Positions 24,445 through 32,202 of a stretch of 64,000 bases of DNA are shown here, one piece after another. The notes below the pieces were generated by a model. The model worked only from the letters and a program-made list of their open reading frames with translations. It did not search any database and was not told the origin of the DNA. Source of the DNA: Orlajensenia flava. GTDB lineage: Bacteria; Actinomycetota; Actinomycetes; Actinomycetales; Microbacteriaceae. A program made the translations under genes and the position numbers. The stretch is from positions 62,001 to 126,000 of the forward strand of contig NZ_SSSN01000009.1 of assembly GCF_004801905.1 (NCBI RefSeq), given 5' to 3'. Each line of letters opens with the position of its first letter. Within the stretch, counting starts at the first letter, position 1.

Positions 24445-25764
24445 GTGAAGCTTTCACGACGCACCAGGGCTGTTGCGGCCGTCGCAGGCGCAGCATCCAT
24501 CGCCCTTCTCGCCACCGCTTGTTCCACCAACGGTTCGTCCGGCGGATCGAGCGACGAGAAGATCACATTGAACGTCACGACGTTCGGAACCATGGGCCTC
24601 GACGACCTCTACAAGTCGTACGAGAAGGCCAACCCGAACATCACCATCAAGGCCACGAACATCGACACGGGCGGCAACGCCCTGACCGACTGGAAGACGA
24701 AGCAGGCCGCCGGATCGGGCCTCCCTGACGTGCAAGCCGTCGAAGAGGGCTGGCTCGGTCAGGTGATGCAGGTCTCCGATACCTTCACCGACCTGTCCAA
24801 GTACGGCGCGGGCGACATCAAGGATCGCTGGGTCGACTGGAAGCTCAAGCAGGCCACCGATAAGGACGGCCGCATCATCGGATACGGCACCGACATCGGC
24901 CCGGAGGGGCTCTGCTACAACAGCAAGCTCTTCGCTGCGGCCGGCCTGCCGAGCGACCGCGACGGCGTGGCCTCGCTGTTCGGCGGCAAGGACGCGACTT
25001 GGGACGACTTCTTCAAGGTCGGCGAGCAGTACAAGGCGGCGACCGGCAAGGCGTTCTACGACCAGTCCGGGTTCGTCTGGAACGCCATGGTCAACCAGCT
25101 GCCCGCGGGGTACTACTCCAAGGACGGCAAGATCGACGTCACCAGCAACGACGACCTCAAGAAGCAGTGGGAGAAGCTCTCCGGGGGTGCGGCCGCCGGC
25201 CTCTCCAGCGGTCAGACGGCGTGGGACTGGGGCAAGGGCAAGGCCTTCACCGACGGTTCGTTCGCGACCTTCATGTGCCCGGGCTGGATGCTCGGTGTCG
25301 TGAAGGGCCAGGTCGAGACGGCCGGCGGAGACGCCACCTCCGGATGGGACTTCGCCGACGTGTTCCCCGGCGGCCCGGCCAACTGGGGCGGATCGTTCCT
25401 GACCGTGCCGACGCAGTCCAAGCACCCGAAGGAGGCGGCAGCACTGGCGGCCTACCTCACCACCGCGAAGTCTCAGGTGGCTGCGTTCCAGGCAGCCGGC
25501 ACATTCCCGAGCGTCACGGAGGCGCAGAGCGACTCCGGCGTCACGGGCGATAGCTACCTGACCAAGTTCTTCAACAACGCCCCGGTCGGCAAGATCCTCG
25601 CATCGCGCGCCGACGGCGTCGTCGCCCAGTACAAGGGTCCGAACGACTCGGTCATCCAGGAGCAGGTCTTCGGTCCCGCCACGCAGGAACTCGACAAGGG
25701 AACGGATGGGACGACCGCGTGGAATGACGCGCTCACGACCCTGAAGAACCTCGACCTCAAGTAA
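24445..25764 (+). CDS. cebE: Cellobiose/cello-oligosaccharide-binding lipoprotein
   Basis: A 439-residue solute-binding lipoprotein with lipobox LLATAC (Cys27) and a mature domain beginning KITLNVTTFGTMGLDDLYKSYEKANP. An upstream ATG (24394) exists, but it lies between operators 2 and 3. GTG 24445 has an AGGGAG ribosome site and starts the signal peptide. It is first in a rightward operon with two permeases, a GH1 beta-glucosidase and a LacI regulator, the gene order of actinobacterial ceb clusters. CebR-type boxes at the promoter support a cello-oligosaccharide ligand by inference. A strong hairpin separates it from the permease genes. Confidence 0.88.
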   Translation: MKLSRRTRAVAAVAGAASIALLATACSTNGSSGGSSDEKITLNVTTFGTMGLDDLYKSYEKANPNITIKATNIDTGGNALTDWKTKQAAGSGLPDVQAVEEGWLGQVMQVSDTFTDLSKYGAGDIKDRWVDWKLKQATDKDGRIIGYGTDIGPEGLCYNSKLFAAAGLPSDRDGVASLFGGKDATWDDFFKVGEQYKAATGKAFYDQSGFVWNAMVNQLPAGYYSKDGKIDVTSNDDLKKQWEKLSGGAAAGLSSGQTAWDWGKGKAFTDGSFATFMCPGWMLGVVKGQVETAGGDATSGWDFADVFPGGPANWGGSFLTVPTQSKHPKEAAALAAYLTTAKSQVAAFQAAGTFPSVTEAQSDSGVTGDSYLTKFFNNAPVGKILASRADGVVAQYKGPNDSVIQEQVFGPATQELDKGTDGTTAWNDALTTLKNLDLK

Positions 25765-25779
25765 CAACACGCTTCACGT

Positions 25780-25814
25780 CAGGCCCCCCGGAGACCCGCT
25801 TTCCGGGGGGCCTG
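25780..25814 (+). terminator. Intra-operon hairpin after cebE
   Basis: The arms CAGGCCCCCCGGA (25780-25792) and TCCGGGGGGCCTG (25802-25814) are perfect 13-bp reverse complements around a 9-nt loop. No strong U-tract follows. It lies between the binding-protein and permease genes and probably acts as a partial terminator or 3' stabiliser, making binding protein more abundant than channel. Confidence 0.85.
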
Positions 25815-25835
25815 ATTCCTCGAAGGAGATCTTGC

Positions 25836-26963
25836 ATGTCCACGATGACGCGCCATCAGCTGCCGGATATCCGGCCCGACGCCGAGCGCCCCACGAGCAC
25901 GCCACCGCGGCTCAGCTTCAGCCAGCGCCTCAGCCGCTTCGACGTCAAGGCGTCGCCCTACCTCTACATCGCACCGTTCTTCGTGCTGTTCGGGCTGGTC
26001 GGGCTGTTCCCGCTGGTCTACACCTTCGTCGTCTCGCTCAACGACTGGGACATCCTCTCCGGTCCGGGCGACTGGATCGGCCTCGCCAACTACGGCACCG
26101 AACTGTCCGACCCCTACTTCTGGAACTCGCTCTTCAACACGCTGAGCATCTTCCTGCTGAGCTCCATCCCGCAGATCATCGCCGCCGTCTTCATCGCCGC
26201 GATCCTCGACCAGAACCTGCGCGCCAAGACGTTCTGGCGCATGAGCGTGCTCATTCCCTACGTCGTGACTCCGGTGGCCGTCGCGATCATCTTCTCGAGC
26301 GCGTTCAGCGAGAAGTACGGCCTCATCAACAACATCCTGCAGAGCTTCGGCCTCGACCCGGTGATGTGGAAGACCGAGGTCCTCCCGAGCCACCTCGCCA
26401 TCGCGAGCATGGTCAACTGGCGCTGGACCGGGTACAACGCGCTCATCCTGCTCGCGGCGATGCAGGCCGTGCCCCGCGACATCCACGAGTCCGCGGCGCT
26501 CGACGGTGCCGGCTCGTTCCGACGGTTCTTCTCCATCACGCTGCCGAGCATCCGGCCCACGATGATCTTCGTCATCATCACCGCCACCATCGGCGGCCTT
26601 CAGATCTTCACCGAGCCCAAGCTGTTCAACCCGCAGAGCGCCAACCTCGGCGGTCCGCACCGCGAGTACCAGACCACGGTGCTCTACCTCTGGGACATGG
26701 CGTTCAACCGCGGCAACTTCGGCAAAGCCTCCGCTATCGCCTGGCTCTTGTTCATCATCATCGTGGCCTTCGGGCTGCTCAACTTCCTCATCTCGCGGCG
26801 CATCGCGTCCGTCGAGAGCGCCGGCATCAGCACGCGGAGGGCGCGCAGGCTCGCGCAGTACCGCGCGGAGACGGATGCCTCGAGCGCGGTCCCCACCACG
26901 CCCGATCAGGTTCCCGCGTCTGTGGAACCCGCCGCCGTCATCGCCCAGGAGAGGCGCTCATGA
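25836..26963 (+). CDS. cebF: Cellobiose ABC transporter permease (MalF type)
   Basis: A 375-residue CUT1 permease with six membrane helices. The EAA loop is DIHESAALDGAGSFRRFFSITLP. A polar C-terminal extension of about 50 residues (rich in Arg, Ala and Pro) follows the last helix. ATG 25836 has a strong AAGGAG ribosome site. The stop overlaps the next permease start as ATGA. It forms the inner-membrane channel with cebG; no ATPase is encoded nearby, consistent with use of a shared MsiK-type subunit. Confidence 0.9.
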   Translation: MSTMTRHQLPDIRPDAERPTSTPPRLSFSQRLSRFDVKASPYLYIAPFFVLFGLVGLFPLVYTFVVSLNDWDILSGPGDWIGLANYGTELSDPYFWNSLFNTLSIFLLSSIPQIIAAVFIAAILDQNLRAKTFWRMSVLIPYVVTPVAVAIIFSSAFSEKYGLINNILQSFGLDPVMWKTEVLPSHLAIASMVNWRWTGYNALILLAAMQAVPRDIHESAALDGAGSFRRFFSITLPSIRPTMIFVIITATIGGLQIFTEPKLFNPQSANLGGPHREYQTTVLYLWDMAFNRGNFGKASAIAWLLFIIIVAFGLLNFLISRRIASVESAGISTRRARRLAQYRAETDASSAVPTTPDQVPASVEPAAVIAQERRS

Positions 26964-27871
26964 GCACCACAGTGCAGACCAGAGAAACGTCGGCCGAGTC
27001 GGGCGATACGCGCGCCTCAAACCCTCCAAGGCAGAGGAAGCGCCGGGCGCTCGGCATCGAACGCCGCCCCGGATTCCTCACCTACGGGCTGCTGATCGCC
27101 CTGTTCCTCGGCGGCGCGTACCCGCTGTGGTGGTCTTTCGTCGTCGGATCCAGCGACAACAAGGTCCTCGGCGATACCTGGCCGCCGCTACTGCCGGGCG
27201 GACGTTTCTGGGACAACGTCGCATCAGTCCTCGACACCGTCGCCTTCTGGCAGGCCCTCGCCAACAGCGTCATCGTGGCCACCGTCATCACCGCGAGCGT
27301 CGTGTTCTTCTCGACGCTCGCCGGATACTCGTTCGCGAAGCTGCGTTTCAGGGGCCGCGAGGGACTCATGGTCTTCGTCATCGCGACGCTCGCCGTGCCC
27401 ACCCAGCTGGGCATCATCCCGCTGTTCATGCTCATGAAGCAGTTCGGCTGGACGGGAACTCTGGGCGCCGTCATCGTGCCGACCCTCGTCACCGCGTTCG
27501 GTGTGTTCTTCATGCGCCAGTACCTCGTCGACGTCATCCCCGACGAGCTCATCGAGGCGGCCCGCGTCGATGGCGCGAACATGTTCAGCACCTTCTGGCA
27601 CGTCGGGCTGCCGGCCGCGCGACCGGCGATGGCCATCCTCGGCCTGTTCACCTTCATGACGGCCTGGACCGACTACCTCTGGCCATTGCTGGTGTCACCG
27701 CAGAATCCCACCCTGCAAGTGGCGCTCAGCCAGCTCCAGAGCGCGAAGTACGTAGACTATTCCATCGTGCTAGCCGGAGCGGTGATGGCCACCATCCCGC
27801 TTCTCGTCCTCTTCATTCTCGCGGGGCGTCAACTCGTCTCGGGCATCATGGCAGGAGCAGTCAAGGGCTGA
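26960..27871 (+). CDS. cebG: Cellobiose ABC transporter permease (MalG type)
   Basis: A 303-residue CUT1 permease. A basic, polar N-terminus (RQRKRRALGIERR) precedes six helices. The EAA loop is ELIEAARVDGANMFSTFWHVGLP. It overlaps cebF by 4 bases (ATGA) and the beta-glucosidase start by 1 base (TGATG), so cebF-cebG-bglC are translationally coupled. Confidence 0.9.
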   Translation: MSTTVQTRETSAESGDTRASNPPRQRKRRALGIERRPGFLTYGLLIALFLGGAYPLWWSFVVGSSDNKVLGDTWPPLLPGGRFWDNVASVLDTVAFWQALANSVIVATVITASVVFFSTLAGYSFAKLRFRGREGLMVFVIATLAVPTQLGIIPLFMLMKQFGWTGTLGAVIVPTLVTAFGVFFMRQYLVDVIPDELIEAARVDGANMFSTFWHVGLPAARPAMAILGLFTFMTAWTDYLWPLLVSPQNPTLQVALSQLQSAKYVDYSIVLAGAVMATIPLLVLFILAGRQLVSGIMAGAVKG

Positions 27872-29298
27872 TGAACGATCCACGTGCCGACATGACCTGG
27901 CCGCCGGGTTTCCTCTGGGGTTCTGCCACTGCCGCCGCGCAGATCGAAGGGGCCGCTCACGAGGGCGGCAAGGAGGACTCGATCTGGGATGCCTACGCGC
28001 GCCAGCCGCTGGCGATCGCGGGGGGCGACACGCCCGAGCGGGCGGTGGACCACTATCACCGGATGCCGCAGGACGTCGCACTCATGAAGGACCTCGGCCT
28101 CGACTCCTACCGTTTCTCCACGAGCTGGGCGCGTGTCATCCCGGGTGACCGTGCCATCAATCGCACCGGACTGCGTTTCTACAGCGACCTGGTTGACGAG
28201 CTCATCGGCGCCGACATCCTGCCGTGGCTGACGCTGTACCACTGGGACCTCCCGCAGGCCCTGCAGGAGAAGGGCGGCTGGGCCAACCGCGAGACCGCCT
28301 ACCGGTTCGCGGAGTACGCCGAGGTGGTCTACAACGTCCTCGGTGATCGGGTGACGCACTGGACGACGTTCAACGAGCCGCTGTGCTCGTCTCTCATCGC
28401 CTACGCCGGCGGCGAGCACGCGCCCGGCCTCACCGATCCCGACGCGGCGCTGGCGGCGTTGCACCACCAGCACCTGGCTCACGGACTCGCCGTCCGCCGG
28501 CTGCGCGAGCTGGCCGCGCGTGACGGTCGCGAGCTCCACATCGGCATCACGCTCAACCTGACCAACGCCGTCGCCGACGACCCGACCGACCCGGTCGACC
28601 TGGACGCCAGCCGACGCATCGACGGCCTCTGGAATCGCATGTTCCTCGAGCCGCTGCTTCTGGGTGCCTACCCATCCGACGTCCTGGCCGATCTGCGCGA
28701 GTTCGACTTCGAGCAATACGTGCAGCCCGGCGACCTCGAGATCATCGCGGCCGACATCGACTTCCTGGGCGTGAACCACTATCACGATGACAACGTGAGC
28801 GGACATCCCGCGTCTCCGGATGCCCCGCCGTCGCTACGGCCGACCGCCAAGCCGGGTGCGTCGCCCTTCCCCGGCAGCGAGCACGTCTCGTTCCCATCGC
28901 GCGGCCTGCCTCGCACCGCCATGGACTGGGAGGTGAACCCGGATGGCCTGCGCACCCTGCTCGTTCGGCTCGGCCGGGAGTACCCGACGTTGCCGCCGCT
29001 CTACGTCACGGAGAACGGGTCGGCGTACGAGGACGAACGTGTCGGTGATGAGATCGACGACGCCGAACGGGTGGCCTACCTGCGCGCCCACGTCGCCGCG
29101 GTCGGCGCTGCGGTGAAGGACGGCGCCGACGTGCGCGGATACTTCGTCTGGTCGCTGCTCGACAACTTCGAGTGGGCCTGGGGCTACGCCAAGCGGTTCG
29201 GCATCGTCTACGTCGATTACGAGACGCTCGAACGCGTGCCGAAGCGGAGCGCCCGCGAGTACGCCGCCATCATCGCCGGGTCCAGAGCCGTCGTCTGA
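27871..29298 (+). CDS. bglC: GH1 beta-glucosidase
   Basis: A 475-residue family 1 glycosidase of normal length, without a signal peptide, so it hydrolyses imported cellobiose or cello-oligosaccharides in the cytoplasm. The N-terminal signature FLWGSATAAAQIEGA, the acid/base Glu in TTFNEPL, and the nucleophile Glu in YVTENGSAYED are present, as is the aglycone-site WSLLDNFEWAWGY segment. ATG 27871 overlaps the cebG stop. The LacI regulator gene follows after 43 bp. Confidence 0.95.
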   Translation: MNDPRADMTWPPGFLWGSATAAAQIEGAAHEGGKEDSIWDAYARQPLAIAGGDTPERAVDHYHRMPQDVALMKDLGLDSYRFSTSWARVIPGDRAINRTGLRFYSDLVDELIGADILPWLTLYHWDLPQALQEKGGWANRETAYRFAEYAEVVYNVLGDRVTHWTTFNEPLCSSLIAYAGGEHAPGLTDPDAALAALHHQHLAHGLAVRRLRELAARDGRELHIGITLNLTNAVADDPTDPVDLDASRRIDGLWNRMFLEPLLLGAYPSDVLADLREFDFEQYVQPGDLEIIAADIDFLGVNHYHDDNVSGHPASPDAPPSLRPTAKPGASPFPGSEHVSFPSRGLPRTAMDWEVNPDGLRTLLVRLGREYPTLPPLYVTENGSAYEDERVGDEIDDAERVAYLRAHVAAVGAAVKDGADVRGYFVWSLLDNFEWAWGYAKRFGIVYVDYETLERVPKRSAREYAAIIAGSRAVV

Positions 29299-29341
29299 GC
29301 GGGGATAGGGTGAGACCATCCTGAGCACGGGGAGCGACCCA

Positions 29342-30361
29342 GTGGCCGAGAAGCTGCGCGATCACGCCGTGCCGACCCTGGAGATGGTGGCGGCACGGGC
29401 GGGAGTCTCGCGCGCGACGGTGTCACGGGTGGTCAACGGATCGCCCAAGGTCACACCCGACGTCGCCGCCGCCGTGCAGCAGGCCATCGAGGCGCTCAAC
29501 TACGTGCCCAACCGGGCGGCACGCTCCCTCGTCTCCCGCAAGACGCAGGCGATCGCCCTCATCGTGCCGGAATCGGCCGCGCGCCTGTTCGCAGACCCGT
29601 TCTTCGCCTCCGTCGTCCAGGGTGTCGCGCTGCACCTGGCCGACACCGACTACACGCTCAACATGATCATCGAGTCGGAGTCGCAGGCGGGCAAGACGCG
29701 GCGCTTCCTGCTGGGCGGCAACGTCGATGGCGCTCTGGTCGTGTCGCACCACACCGGGGACCACTCCTACGCCGAACTGAGCCGGTCGCTTCCGGTGGTC
29801 TTCGGCGGCCGCCCGCTGAGTCCGCTCGAGCACGGCAACTACTTCGTCGACGTCGACAACACCGCTGGCGCTCAGACCGCCGTCGAGTACCTCATCGCGT
29901 CGGGCCGCCGTCACCTGGCCACCATCGCCGGGCCGCAGGACATGCCGCCGGGCGTGGACCGGCTGTCCGGGTGGTACGAAACGCTGGCTGCGCACGGGTT
30001 GGATGCCGGGCTCGTCGAGGTCGGGGATTTCTCGCCGGCGTCCGGAGCCGCTGCCATGCGCCGACTGCTCGATCGGGGCGTGCCGATCGACGGCGTGTTC
30101 GCCGCCAACGACCAGATGGCCATCGGCGCGTACACGGCCATCCGTGAAGCCGGTCTGTCGATCCCGCAGGACGTCGCCGTCGTCGGCTTCGATGACGACA
30201 ACTACGGCCTCAATGCATCGCCGCCGCTGACGACCGTGCACCAGCCGTCCGTCGAGATGGGCCGCGAGATGGCGCACGTGCTCGTGCGCTTGATCGAGGG
30301 CGAACCGACCGAGCTGATCACCCGGTTGCAGACCTCGCTCGTCGTGCGCGACTCGGCCTGA
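29342..30361 (+). CDS. cebR: LacI-family regulator, CebR type
   Basis: A 339-residue LacI/GalR regulator. The helix-turn-helix reads TLEMVAARAGVSRATVSRVVNG with the hinge NYVPNRAARSLVSRK. The effector domain ends FDDDNYGLNASPPLTTVHQPS. It starts at GTG 29342 and is last in the ceb cluster. In Streptomyces and Thermobifida, CebR/CelR binds TGGGAGCGCTCCCA and is released by cellobiose. Very similar boxes precede cebE here and the GH6 cellulase at 37360, which supports this assignment. Confidence 0.88.
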   Translation: MAEKLRDHAVPTLEMVAARAGVSRATVSRVVNGSPKVTPDVAAAVQQAIEALNYVPNRAARSLVSRKTQAIALIVPESAARLFADPFFASVVQGVALHLADTDYTLNMIIESESQAGKTRRFLLGGNVDGALVVSHHTGDHSYAELSRSLPVVFGGRPLSPLEHGNYFVDVDNTAGAQTAVEYLIASGRRHLATIAGPQDMPPGVDRLSGWYETLAAHGLDAGLVEVGDFSPASGAAAMRRLLDRGVPIDGVFAANDQMAIGAYTAIREAGLSIPQDVAVVGFDDDNYGLNASPPLTTVHQPSVEMGREMAHVLVRLIEGEPTELITRLQTSLVVRDSA

Positions 30362-30373
30362 TTCGCCTGCCTG

Positions 30374-31195
30374 CTACTCCGGATCGAACTGGCTGATCGC
30401 GAACTCCGCGCCGGACGGATCCCGGATGAGCGCTCCCTTGGTCCACTCATCGTGCCCGCGCGAGACCACGGTTCCGCCCGCCTCCTCCGCGATCTCGGCG
30501 GATGCGTCGCGGTCCTGGACCGCGAAGCGCACCTCCCACCGTGGCTGGCCCTCCCGCGCCTCGACGCCGGCCACCACGTCGGCGAAGCCGGGAGGCGCGA
30601 ATGACTGGCGCTCATGGATGTCGGGGTCGACCGTCGCGGCGAGGTGGTCGCCGTAGCCCGGAAGCCGCACCATGCCCGCGCCGAGATCGGCGTCGACCTC
30701 CCACCCGAACACCTCGCCGTAGAACGTGATGGCATCCGCTGGCCGAGGCGTGATCAGGACGCTGAAGTTCCACGCACCAGGCGCGTTGACGAGCTGCGCG
30801 CCCAGTCGATGCCGGGCCTGCCACAACCGGAAGACCGCACCGTCGGGGTCGGAGCACTCGGCCCACCGGCCGGCCGGCCCCGTGTCGAGCGGGTCCTGCA
30901 CCACCCGCCCGCCCGCGGCTCGCACCAGGGCGGCCGAGCTGTCCGCGCTGTCGCACGCGACGTAGGTGTTCCACCGGCCGACGGAGGCTGCAGCCGGTGC
31001 GATCGCCGCGACGTCATGCCCGTCGAGCGTCCCGATGAGATAGGAACCCGGTGCCCCCGGCGGGACCGCCTCGTGGAACTCCCAGCCGAACAGGCGGGCG
31101 TAGAAGTCGGTGACGGATGCCGGGTCGGGCACCTCGAGGTCGACCCACGACGGGACGCCCTGCGGGTAATGACGGTGGTCGGCGATGTCGGCCAT
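30374..31195 (-). CDS. Two-domain VOC-superfamily protein
   Basis: A 273-residue protein made of two glyoxalase/bleomycin-resistance-like (VOC) modules. Module 1 is about residues 10-125 (VPSWVDLEVPDPASVTDFYARLFGWEF...DPDGAVFRLWQ) and module 2 about 140-270 (NFSVLITPRPADAITFYGEVFGWEV...DPSGAEFAISQF). Such proteins resemble Streptomyces hydroxylase-type annotations but the substrate is unknown. It is convergent with cebR, with only 12 bp between stops. Confidence 0.88.
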   Translation of the reverse strand: MADIADHRHYPQGVPSWVDLEVPDPASVTDFYARLFGWEFHEAVPPGAPGSYLIGTLDGHDVAAIAPAAASVGRWNTYVACDSADSSAALVRAAGGRVVQDPLDTGPAGRWAECSDPDGAVFRLWQARHRLGAQLVNAPGAWNFSVLITPRPADAITFYGEVFGWEVDADLGAGMVRLPGYGDHLAATVDPDIHERQSFAPPGFADVVAGVEAREGQPRWEVRFAVQDRDASAEIAEEAGGTVVSRGHDEWTKGALIRDPSGAEFAISQFDPE

Positions 31196-31237
31196 GGTGT
31201 GTTCTCCTCTCGGGGACCTCTGTTGGGGATGACGACG

Positions 31238-31383
31238 GGTCTCGATACGCCTGCTCGCTGCGCTCGCGGGCTACTCGACCGGCAAGGGATCACTCGCCGG
31301 CAGGTCCGCTGCGCTCACGGGCCGCTCGACCGGCAGATCCGCTTCGGGGGGGTCACTCGACCAGCGGGGAGCGTGTCGAGAAC
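31238..31383. repeat. Dispersed GGTCTCGATACGC...CTACTCGACC repeats, partly decayed
   Basis: The first copy (31238-31280) reads GGTCTCGATACGC...GGGCTACTCGACC and is the inverse of the element at 17756-17800. It is followed by two decayed partial copies (about 31300-31335 and 31336-31370), each containing a CTCGACC-like end. They fill the gap between the VOC gene and the PspA gene. Confidence 0.65.
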
Positions 31384-31389
31384 CGGCGC

Positions 31390-32163
31390 CTACTGGTCGG
31401 CCGGTGCCGAGGTCGGGGCGGACGCAGCCGACTCGACGGCCTTGGGCTCCGAGCCGCCCGTCTTCAGCGCTGCCAGGCGCGCCTCGACCTCGGTGAGCTC
31501 GCCGAGGTCCTCGAGGCTCTCGAACTGCGCGTCGAGGCTCGACGCCGCGAGCTCCTGCTGGCCGCGCACCTTCGCCTCCTCGCGCCGGATCTTGTCCTCG
31601 AAGCGGCTGATCTCGCTCGTCGGGTCGGTGATGTCGACGCTCTTGATGGCGTCGTTGACCTGCGACTGGGCCTCGACGGTCTTCGACCGAGCAGTCAGCT
31701 CGTCGCGCTTGGCGGAGAGCTGCGAGAGCTTCTCGCGCATCTTCTGCAAGCCGTCCTTGAGCTGGTCGACCACGGCGGTCTGCGACGCGATCATGGGCTC
31801 GGCACCCTTGGCCTCGTTCTCCGACTGCAGCTGGCGGCTGAGCGCAACGCGCGCGAGGGCGTCGAACTTGTCGGCATCCGTCGCGTTGCCGGATGCACGC
31901 AGCTCATCGCCCTTCTGGCTGGCCGCGAGCGCCTTGCGACCCCAGTCGGCAGCGGCGGTGACGTCCTCCTTGTGGTCGTCCTCGAGCATGCGGAGGTTGC
32001 CGATGGTCTGCGCAACGGCGCTCTCGGCCTCGCCGATGCTCGCGGTGTAATCGCGCACCATCTGGTCGAGCATCTTCTGCGGGTCCTCGGCCTGGTCGAG
32101 GAGCGCGTTGATGTTGGCGCGCGCGAGCTGAGTGATGCGACCGATGATGGACTGCTTTGCCAT
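31390..32163 (-). CDS. PspA/IM30-family membrane stress protein
   Basis: A 257-residue, almost wholly alpha-helical coiled-coil protein. The N-terminus (MAKQSIIGRITQLARANINALLDQ) is the amphipathic membrane-binding helix. The segment AEDPQKMLDQMVRDYTASIGEAESAVAQ is the family signature. The last ~30 residues are an Ala/Ser/Pro-rich tail. PspA proteins coat and repair stressed membranes. It lies 39 bp downstream of the TPM-domain gene on the same strand, an association seen in other actinobacteria, so a shared envelope-stress role is likely. Confidence 0.92.
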   Translation of the reverse strand: MAKQSIIGRITQLARANINALLDQAEDPQKMLDQMVRDYTASIGEAESAVAQTIGNLRMLEDDHKEDVTAAADWGRKALAASQKGDELRASGNATDADKFDALARVALSRQLQSENEAKGAEPMIASQTAVVDQLKDGLQKMREKLSQLSAKRDELTARSKTVEAQSQVNDAIKSVDITDPTSEISRFEDKIRREEAKVRGQQELAASSLDAQFESLEDLGELTEVEARLAALKTGGSEPKAVESAASAPTSAPADQ

Positions 32164-32202
32164 GATGTTCCCTCTCTCGTACTGCTTACAGATGTTGCTC
32201 TT

